Assembly (NCBI RefSeq): GCF_000718165.1
Contig: NZ_JOEY01000007.1
Span: 248,001-312,000 of the forward strand
DNA from: Streptomyces fulvoviolaceus
GTDB taxonomy: Bacteria > Actinomycetota > Actinomycetes > Streptomycetales > Streptomycetaceae
Direction of reading: 5' to 3'
DNA length: 64,000 nt
In this document: positions 58,820 through 64,000 of the stretch, in pieces
Numbering within the stretch: position 1 is the first letter of the stretch
Layout of the letters: every line of letters starts with the position of its first letter
Notes under the pieces: generated by a model
What the model was told of the DNA's origin: nothing
The model's database searches: none
Seen by the model: the letters and a program-made list of their open reading frames with translations, nothing else
Made by a program: the position numbers and the translations under genes

Positions 58820-59818
58820 TCAGAGCTTGACGATCATCTTCCCGGTGTTGTCGCCGCGCAGGACGCCGAGGAAGGCCTCCAGGTTGTTCTCGATGCCCTC
58901 GACGACCGTCTCGCGGTACTTCAGCGCGCCAGAGGCGACCCAGGGGCCGACCTCCTGGACGAACTGCGACTGGAGGTCGTAGTGGTCGCCGACCAGGAGG
59001 CCCTCGATGCGGCCGCGGGTCGCGATGAGGCGGGCGAGATTCTTCGGACCGGGGGCGGCCTCGGTGTTGTTGTAGACGGAGATCATGCCGCAGATGGCGA
59101 TACGGCCGTGCAGGTTGAGGGAGCCGATGGCCGCCTCGAGGTGGTCGCCGCCGACGTTGTCGAAGTAGACGTCCACGCCGTCGGGAGCGGCGGCGCGCAG
59201 CTGCTCGCTGACCGAACCGTTCTTGTAGTTGAAGGCCGCGTCGAAGCCGTACTCCTCGACGAGGATCTTGACCTTCTCGTCGGAGCCGGCCGAGCCGATG
59301 ACCCGGGAGGCGCCCTTGAGCTTGGCGATCTGGCCGACCTGGCTGCCGACGGCACCAGCGGCGCCGGAGACGAAGACCGAGTCGCCCTCCTTGAAGGCGG
59401 CGGTGCGCAGGAGGCCGGCATAGGCGGTGAGGCCGGTCATGCCGAGGACGCCGAGGTAGGTGGAGAGGGGCGCGGCCTCCGGGTCGACCTTGACGGCCTG
59501 CGCGGCGTCGAACGTGGCGTACTCGCGCCAGCCGCCGAAGTGCAGGACGTGGTCGCCGGCCGCGATGCCCTCGGCGCTCGAGGCGACGACCTCGCCGACC
59601 GCGCCGCCCTGCATGGCCTTGCCGAGCTCGAAGGGGGCGACGTACGACTTGGCGGCGCTCATGCGGCCGCGCATGTACGGGTCGACGGACAGGTACTTGT
59701 TCCGGACCAGGACCTGACCCTCGCCGGGCTGCCGGATCTCCGCCTCGACCAGGGCGAAGTCCTCGGGCTTGGGCCAGCCGACGGGGCGGGAGAGGAGGTG
59801 CCACTCGCGGTTGATCAT
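58820..59818 (-). CDS. NADP-dependent oxidoreductase, MDR superfamily (CurA/leukotriene-B4-dehydrogenase type)
   Basis: 332 residues. LSVDPYMRGRM is the signature of the zinc-independent medium-chain dehydrogenases of the prostaglandin reductase/NADPH-dependent curcumin reductase (CurA) group. VFVSGAAGAVGSQVGQIAKLKGASRVIGSAGSDEKVKILVEEYGFDAAFNYK is the Rossmann fold with A-A-x-G-A-V-G. It lacks the structural-zinc Cys. It reduces enone double bonds of reactive aldehydes/ketones. Divergent from the MarR gene over an 88-base gap with palindromes, so MarR repression is likely. Confidence 0.93.
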   Translation of the reverse strand: MINREWHLLSRPVGWPKPEDFALVEAEIRQPGEGQVLVRNKYLSVDPYMRGRMSAAKSYVAPFELGKAMQGGAVGEVVASSAEGIAAGDHVLHFGGWREYATFDAAQAVKVDPEAAPLSTYLGVLGMTGLTAYAGLLRTAAFKEGDSVFVSGAAGAVGSQVGQIAKLKGASRVIGSAGSDEKVKILVEEYGFDAAFNYKNGSVSEQLRAAAPDGVDVYFDNVGGDHLEAAIGSLNLHGRIAICGMISVYNNTEAAPGPKNLARLIATRGRIEGLLVGDHYDLQSQFVQEVGPWVASGALKYRETVVEGIENNLEAFLGVLRGDNTGKMIVKL

Positions 59819-59838
59819 GACGGAGCCTTTCGATTTAC

Positions 59839-59875
59839 TTCAGTACCTGAAACAACAATGCGCCTGAATATTTCA
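59839..59875. promoter_or_regulatory. MarR-type operators between oxidoreductase and marR genes
   Basis: Two short dyads, TTCAGTACCTGAA (59839-59851, arms TTCAG/CTGAA) and TGAATATTTCA (59865-59875, arms TGAA/TTCA), are low-GC islands in the 88-base divergent gap. Such near-perfect AT-rich dyads are typical MarR sites. TATCCT (59894-59899) seven bases before the marR ATG suggests a leaderless transcript. Confidence 0.6.
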
Positions 59876-59906
59876 TGTTGTCAAGTAACGGGGTATCCTG
59901 GACCGC

Positions 59907-60365
59907 ATGGCCACACCCGAGAAGACCCGCCGACCCGACGCGCTGACCATGGAGGTCGTCGAGCTCATCGGAGACGTCGTGGCGCGTTTCTACGAGGACT
60001 TCGAGGACGCCGCCGCGGGACACGCGCTGACCGGCGCGCAGGCGCGGCTGCTGAGCCTGCTGTCCCTGGAACCGCTGCCCATGCGCAAGCTCGCCCGGAA
60101 ACTGAAGTGCGAGCCGTCGAACGTCACCGGGATCGTGGACCGCCTGGAGACACGGGGACTCGTGGAGCGCCGCCCGGATCCCACGGACCGCCGCGTGAAG
60201 GTGGCCGCGGCGACGGAGGAGGGGCGGCGGGTGGCCCGGGGACTGCGAGAGGAACTGCGCTTCGCCCGCGAACCGCTCGCCGGACTGTCCCACGGCGAAC
60301 GGGAGTCCCTGCGGGACCTGTTGAGGCGGATGCTGGACACGGACACGCAGGGCGACGACGGGTGA
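59907..60365 (+). CDS. MarR family transcriptional regulator
   Basis: 152 residues. A winged helix-turn-helix of MarR type: LTGAQARLLSLLSLEPLPMRKLARKLKCEPSNVTGIVDRLETRGLVERRPDPTDRRVKVAAATEEGRRVARGL, with the D-P-x-D-R-R wing. Helices at each end form the dimer. No OhrR Cys near the N-terminus is present, so thiol oxidation sensing is not clear; a small aromatic or aldehyde ligand is possible. Divergent from the CurA-like oxidoreductase. Confidence 0.93.
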   Translation: MATPEKTRRPDALTMEVVELIGDVVARFYEDFEDAAAGHALTGAQARLLSLLSLEPLPMRKLARKLKCEPSNVTGIVDRLETRGLVERRPDPTDRRVKVAAATEEGRRVARGLREELRFAREPLAGLSHGERESLRDLLRRMLDTDTQGDDG

Positions 60366-60421
60366 TCAGGCGGGCGGGACATCCGCCTGAACCGTTCAGC
60401 CGATCCACAGAGGCAACCGCC

Positions 60422-61348
60422 TCAGGTGCACCACCACAGGAACCGCTCGCACTCCGAGGGTGACGGATCCGGGCTCGGGTCCGCGGTCGTCGGGTCGGCG
60501 GTGGGGGTCGCGGGGTCGGCCGGAGTGGTCGCCGGGTCCGAGGCCGACGTGTCCGGGGCCGTGGTCGTCGCCGACTGGGCCTCCTTGTCGGCGTCGTCCT
60601 TGTCCTTGTCCGGCTTCTCGCTCTTCGACGCCGAGGCGGACGGGGACTTCGAGGCGTCCGGGGTGGCCGAGGCGACGGCTCCGCTCGGGTCGTCCAGCGG
60701 CTCGGCCGTCGCGCCCGCCGCGGCCGGCGTGGGGGACGAGCCGGGGGCGTCCATGCCGAGTTCCGCGAGGCTGAGGCCGCCGGCCGCCAGGACGCAGGCC
60801 GCGGTGATCAGGAGGACCCGGCGGCGCCGGCGGCGGTGGGCCGCGGCTTTGCGGTCGCGGCGGCTGGCGCCGGCCGTGGAGCCGTCGGGGTCTTCCTCGC
60901 CGTCGTCATCGGGGTACTCGGAGTCGTCGTGGTCCTCGGGAGCTTCGGCCGCCGCAGCGGTCCGGCCGCCACGGCCCCGTGCGCGGCGCCGAGCCGCTCG
61001 GCCGCCCGTCGGCTCCGCCGGCGGCTCGGACCGGTCGCTCGACGACTCCGGCTCCGCCTCGGCCTCGTACGACGCCGCCTCATGGCCGTCCCCGTACGAG
61101 GCGGCCGCGTGGCCCTCGCCGTACGCGGCGGGCGCGCCCGCGCTCCCGTACGCATCCGTGTGGCCGGCATCCGCGTATCCGCCGCCGTACGCTCCGTCGG
61201 CCCCGTACGCCTGCTGCGGCTGGACAGGCGCAGACACAGGCGCATGCGGCTGCGCCGCGTACGCCCGTAGTTCTTCGACCGAGGTGCCGCAGCCCGGGCA
61301 GGCGAGGGCGCCGTTGAGGTGCCGTCGGCACGGGAAGCAGTAGTCCAT
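60422..61348 (-). CDS. Zinc-ribbon, single-pass membrane protein of Streptomyces type
   Basis: 308 residues. MDYCFPCRRHLNGALACPGCGTSVEELRAYA is a C-x2-C...C-x2-C zinc ribbon at the N-terminus. Then a low-complexity Ala/Gly/Tyr region (35-95, many AYG repeats), an acidic-basic region with R-A-A-R-R-R-A-R-G-R-G-G-R, a single hydrophobic helix (RRRVLLITAACVLAAGGLSLAELG, about 175-198) and a Pro/Ala/Thr/Asp-rich, probably extracellular, tail ending ECERFLWWCT. This layout is seen in several Streptomyces proteins of unknown function, thought to be regulators. A possible leaderless promoter TATTCT lies nine bases before the ATG. Confidence 0.72.
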   Translation of the reverse strand: MDYCFPCRRHLNGALACPGCGTSVEELRAYAAQPHAPVSAPVQPQQAYGADGAYGGGYADAGHTDAYGSAGAPAAYGEGHAAASYGDGHEAASYEAEAEPESSSDRSEPPAEPTGGRAARRRARGRGGRTAAAAEAPEDHDDSEYPDDDGEEDPDGSTAGASRRDRKAAAHRRRRRRVLLITAACVLAAGGLSLAELGMDAPGSSPTPAAAGATAEPLDDPSGAVASATPDASKSPSASASKSEKPDKDKDDADKEAQSATTTAPDTSASDPATTPADPATPTADPTTADPSPDPSPSECERFLWWCT

Positions 61349-61478
61349 GACGCGGGAAGAATAAGTTCCACACAGGGAGCGTTCCTAGAGATCTCTGTGA
61401 AGGTTCCGTGCGGAACTGGCGTTTCGCGTTTGCCCAGTTGAGGTCAAGCCCCACCATTCCGCGCCATCTTCCGACACA

Positions 61479-61521
61479 CCGGAGCGGTCCGTCGCACGGT
61501 CCGTGCGACGGACCGCTCCGG
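61479..61521. terminator. 43-base near-perfect palindrome (terminator of the sugar ABC operon)
   Basis: Arms 61479-61499 and 61501-61521 are exact complements over 21 bases with a one-base centre. It lies 22 bases past the stop of the last permease gene and can form a long hairpin. The leftward flank lacks a T-run. It sits in the 195-base gap between the permease and zinc-ribbon genes, which shows no other gene. Confidence 0.75.
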
Positions 61522-61543
61522 CCCGAAAAGCGTCCTTCTCCGC

Positions 61544-62566
61544 TCAGGTCTTCTTACGGGTCGTCATGGCGCGCTGGATCAGGATGAACGCGCACAGCAG
61601 CACACCGGTGGCGATCTTCGTCCACCAGGAGCTGAGCGTGCCCTCGAACTGGATGATGCTCTTGATCAGGCCCAGGACGAGGACGCCGAAGAGGGTGCCC
61701 AGGATGTAGCCGGAGCCGCCCGTCAGCAGCGTGCCGCCGATGACGACCGCGGCGATCGCGTCGAGTTCCATGCCGGTCGCGTGCAGCGGGTCACCGGACT
61801 GGATGTACAGGGTGAAGAGCAGGCCGGCCAGGGCCGAGCAGAAGCCGCTCACCGTGTACACGGCGATCTTGGTGCCGCCCTGCGGCAGGCCCATCAGCAT
61901 GGCCGACTGCTCGTTGCCGCCGATGGCGTACACCCGGCGTCCGAAGCGCGTGTAGTGCAGGACGTAGAACGCCACGGCGAGGACGACGAGCGAGACGATG
62001 GCGCCGACCGACAGGAAGCCCACCCCCAGCGACGCCTGCGCCTGCGCCATGCTGCTCACCGAGGCGTCGCCGATGGAGATCGACTCCTTGCTGATGACCA
62101 GGCACAGGCCCCGGAAGAGGAAGAGGCCGGCGAGGGTCACGATGAAGGGCTGGATCTCGAAGTTGTGGATCACATAGCCCATCAGGAAGCCGCCGAAGGC
62201 GCCCACGCCCAGCGCGATGGGGATGACGACCAGGATGGGCAGGCCCTGCTTCTCCACCAGCCATGCCGTGAGCATGGTCGTGAAGCCGATCACGGAGCCG
62301 ACCGACAGGTCGATGCCGCCGGAGAGAATCACGAAGGTGGCGCCGACGGCGGCGACCAGCAGGTAGCCGTTGTCGATGAAGAGGTTGAGGAAGACCTGCG
62401 GTTCGCCGAAACCGTAGTTCGTGTAGCGGCTCAGGCCCGCGATGTACATCGCGAGGAAGAGCGTGGCGGTCACCAGGACGGGCAGGCGCCGGTCGCCGAG
62501 CAGCCGCGCGCCCTTGGACGTCGTACGGCTGTCCGGGACGGTGGGGGTCTTGGTGGCCGTGCTCAT
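61544..62566 (-). CDS. yjfF: Sugar ABC transporter permease (galactofuranose YjfF-like)
   Basis: 340 residues from the ATG at 62566, preceded by GGAGG. About nine hydrophobic segments; LVAAVGATFVILSGGIDLSVGSVIGFTTML is the conserved BPD_transp_2 signature (G-G-I-D-L-S-V-G) and IAAVVIGGTLLTGGSGYILGTLFGVLVLG the late EAA-like loop. By eye it is closest to YjfF, one of the two permeases of the E. coli galactofuranose importer YtfQRT-YjfF. It starts one base after (TGATG) the upstream permease stop, so the two are coupled. Substrate only inferred. Confidence 0.88.
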   Translation of the reverse strand: MSTATKTPTVPDSRTTSKGARLLGDRRLPVLVTATLFLAMYIAGLSRYTNYGFGEPQVFLNLFIDNGYLLVAAVGATFVILSGGIDLSVGSVIGFTTMLTAWLVEKQGLPILVVIPIALGVGAFGGFLMGYVIHNFEIQPFIVTLAGLFLFRGLCLVISKESISIGDASVSSMAQAQASLGVGFLSVGAIVSLVVLAVAFYVLHYTRFGRRVYAIGGNEQSAMLMGLPQGGTKIAVYTVSGFCSALAGLLFTLYIQSGDPLHATGMELDAIAAVVIGGTLLTGGSGYILGTLFGVLVLGLIKSIIQFEGTLSSWWTKIATGVLLCAFILIQRAMTTRKKT

Positions 62567-63675
62567 CACGACACCTCCATCTTGGGGGCTGCCGCGGTCG
62601 TCGGGGCGGTGTCCGCCGGGGTGGCGGACGGCTTGCCGCCGCCCTTCGCGCCGGACCCGGAGCCGAACTTGGCACCGAAGACCTTGGCGCGGAACTTCGG
62701 GGACTGCAGCAGGCAGACGACGATGACGACGGCGGCCTTGAAGACCAGGTTGGTCTGGGTGGGCACACCGATGGTGTAGATCGTGGTGGTCAGGGTCTGG
62801 ATGACGAGGGCGCCCACCACCGTGCCGCCGATGGAGAACCGGCCGCCCAGGAGCGAGGTGCCGCCGATCACCACGGCGAGGATCGCGTCGAGCTCGATCC
62901 ACAGACCGGCGTTGTTGCCGTCCGCGGCCGAGGTGTTGGAGCTGATCATCAGGCCCGCGATACCGGCGCACAGCGCGCAGAACACGTACACCATGATCTT
63001 GATGCGGCGGGACCTGATGCCGACCAGGCGGCTGGCCTCGGCGTTGCCGCCGACCGACTCGACCAGCAGGCCGAGGGCCGTGCGGCGGGTCAGTGCCACG
63101 GTGACGGCCACGACCGCGGCCACCACGAAGATGGAGAAGGGCAGGGTCAGCCAGTAGCCGCCGCCGATCAGCTTGTACGGCTCGCTGTTGATGGTGATGA
63201 TCTGGCCGTCGGTGATCAGCTGGGCGACACCGCGCCCGGCGACCATGATGATCAGCGTGGCGATGATCGGCTGGATGCCCATCCGGGCGACCAGGAAGCC
63301 GTTCCACAGACCGCAGACCACCGCGGCCACCAGTCCGATGCCCATGGCCAGCAGCACCGCGGACAGGGCGCTCTGGTCGGCCTGGTCGCTGATGTAGGAA
63401 CAGGTCAGGGCGCCGGTGATGGCGACCACGGCGCCGACGGAGAGGTCGATGCCACCGGTGGCGATGACCAGGGTCATGCCGACCGCCACCAGGATGAGCG
63501 GCGAGCCGAACAGCACGATCGAGACGAGGCTGCCGTAGAGGTGACCGTCCGTCATCTTGATCGAGAAGAAGTCGGGGGTGAAGGGAACGTTGATCAGCAG
63601 CAGGAAGACCAGTACGGCCACCGGCCAGAACAGGTGATGCTGCGTCAGCGCTCGCCATCGGGGAGTGGTGGTCAC
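62566..63675 (-). CDS. Sugar ABC transporter permease (YtfT/RbsC-like)
   Basis: 369 residues, GTG start at 63675. BPD_transp_2 permease with ILVAVGMTLVIATGGIDLSVGAVVAITGALT and ELDAILAVVIGGTSLLGGRFSIGGTVVGALVIQ signatures and about ten hydrophobic segments. It pairs with YjfF-like downstream as in the YtfT-YjfF arrangement. A low-complexity C-tail (GSGSGAKGGGKPSATPADTAPTTAAAP) is added. It overlaps the ATPase stop by four bases (GTGA), showing tight coupling in an ATPase-permease-permease operon. Confidence 0.9.
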   Translation of the reverse strand: MTTTPRWRALTQHHLFWPVAVLVFLLLINVPFTPDFFSIKMTDGHLYGSLVSIVLFGSPLILVAVGMTLVIATGGIDLSVGAVVAITGALTCSYISDQADQSALSAVLLAMGIGLVAAVVCGLWNGFLVARMGIQPIIATLIIMVAGRGVAQLITDGQIITINSEPYKLIGGGYWLTLPFSIFVVAAVVAVTVALTRRTALGLLVESVGGNAEASRLVGIRSRRIKIMVYVFCALCAGIAGLMISSNTSAADGNNAGLWIELDAILAVVIGGTSLLGGRFSIGGTVVGALVIQTLTTTIYTIGVPTQTNLVFKAAVVIVVCLLQSPKFRAKVFGAKFGSGSGAKGGGKPSATPADTAPTTAAAPKMEVS

Positions 63676-64000
63676 TGGTGCTCTCCGCTCGCGATGGTCT
63701 CCAGGATCCGGGTGGGGGTGATCTCGGGCCCGTTGGCGATCTGTGCGACGAGCTTGCGGTCGCGCAGCACGCCGATGGTGTGGCTGAGCCGGAGTACCTC
63801 TTCCAGTTCGGCCGCGATGTACAGCACGGACATGCCTTCCTCGGAGAGCGAGACCACGAGTTTCTGGATCTCCGCCTTCGCGCCGACGTCGATGCCGCGC
63901 GTCGGTTCGTCCAGGATCAGCAGCTTCGGCTGGGTGATGAGCCAGCGGGCGAGCAGCACCTTCTGCTGGTTGCCGCCGCTCAACTGGCCGACCCGGGCCT
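63672..64000 (-). CDS. Sugar ABC transporter ATP-binding protein, C-terminal part (cut by window edge)
   Basis: About 109 codons of the C-terminal ATPase domain remain: VGQLSGGNQQKVLLARWL is the ABC signature (L-S-G-G-N-Q-Q), LLILDEPTRGIDVGAKAEIQKLV is Walker B with the D-loop, and VLYIAAELEEVLRLSHTIGVLRDRKLVAQ the H-loop region, with Ala before Glu replacing the usual switch Ser-Ser. R-G-I-D-V-G-A-K is typical of RbsA/MglA/YtfR sugar ATPases with two fused nucleotide-binding domains. The rest lies beyond the right edge. Confidence 0.93.
   Translation of the reverse strand, partial: ARVGQLSGGNQQKVLLARWLITQPKLLILDEPTRGIDVGAKAEIQKLVVSLSEEGMSVLYIAAELEEVLRLSHTIGVLRDRKLVAQIANGPEITPTRILETIASGEHQ

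Overview
The window is a very GC-rich actinomycete chromosome segment, almost certainly from a Streptomyces. Third codon positions are nearly all G/C, GTG and TTG starts are common, many genes look leaderless (a -10 hexamer 6-9 bases before the start codon), and the gene order is the conserved block known from Streptomyces chromosomes: aceE beside a tellurium-resistance (ter) cluster, then fasR-fabD-fabH-acpP-fabF. No phage, transposase, CRISPR array or rRNA gene is visible. There is one tRNA gene, tRNA-Val(UAC).

Layout. 1-9.9 kb: envelope and housekeeping genes (truncated HAD phosphatase, GDT1-type Mn transporter, secreted HNH nuclease, PhoD-like phosphatase, FAD/NAD(P)-binding protein, DoxX, SodC-like protein, DedA protein followed by a 14-unit CGGCAG microsatellite, DUF2277, PanE-like reductase, GNAT). 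10-15.6 kb: epoxide-hydrolase-like enzyme, DHFR-like protein with an anomalous tail, tRNA-Val, a DUF4097 beta-repeat exported protein, a coiled-coil membrane protein, FmdB-type zinc ribbon, second DedA protein. 15.6-25.2 kb: a ter cluster. One operon has a citrate-lyase-like protein, an 829-residue fusion of two phosphoribosyltransferase-like modules with TRSP and PELOTA-type domains, and a HAD hydrolase. Beside it are four TerD/TerA-superfamily proteins, a DUF475/TerC-like membrane protein and a peroxiredoxin. 25.3-32.7 kb: DUF3052, aceE, a K+ channel, a small DUF4190-like protein, and a divergent MFS exporter/TetR pair. 32.7-38.1 kb: DUF1023 hydrolase, DUF4429-SHOCT, aldo/keto reductase with its MerR regulator, serine hydrolase, pirin. 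38.2-43.2 kb: FasR and the fatty-acid synthase genes. 43.3-50.6 kb: DUF3145, SGNH lipoprotein, GalM, GH3 beta-glucosidase with divergent TetR, RidA with divergent LysR. 50.6-64 kb: a secreted C15-peptidase-like protein whose catalytic Cys is Ser, a palindromic repeat, EI24, a decayed LacI gene, secreted M14 carboxypeptidase, esterase, Ohr, oxidoreductase with divergent MarR, a zinc-ribbon membrane protein and a galactofuranose/ribose-type ABC importer that runs off the right edge.

How the genes work together. The fab genes form one transcription unit behind FasR, with a clear inverted repeat between fasR and fabD. AceE supplies acetyl-CoA but stands alone, without E2/E3. The ter genes fit the proposed Ca2+-binding TerD plus TerC membrane stress complex with an associated nucleoside-like small-molecule pathway. 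Several local regulator-target pairs are divergent with visible dyads (TetR/MFS, MerR/AKR, TetR/GH3, MarR/oxidoreductase).

The most unusual features are GC-rich dispersed repeats that have entered coding sequence: one in the linker of the 829-residue protein and one forming the C-terminus of the pirin. Others are the fused ter protein itself, the Cys-to-Ser C15 homologue, a 181-bp element with perfect 29-bp terminal inverted repeats, and the hexanucleotide microsatellite against a stop codon. All family names come from reading motifs by eye; no database search was run.
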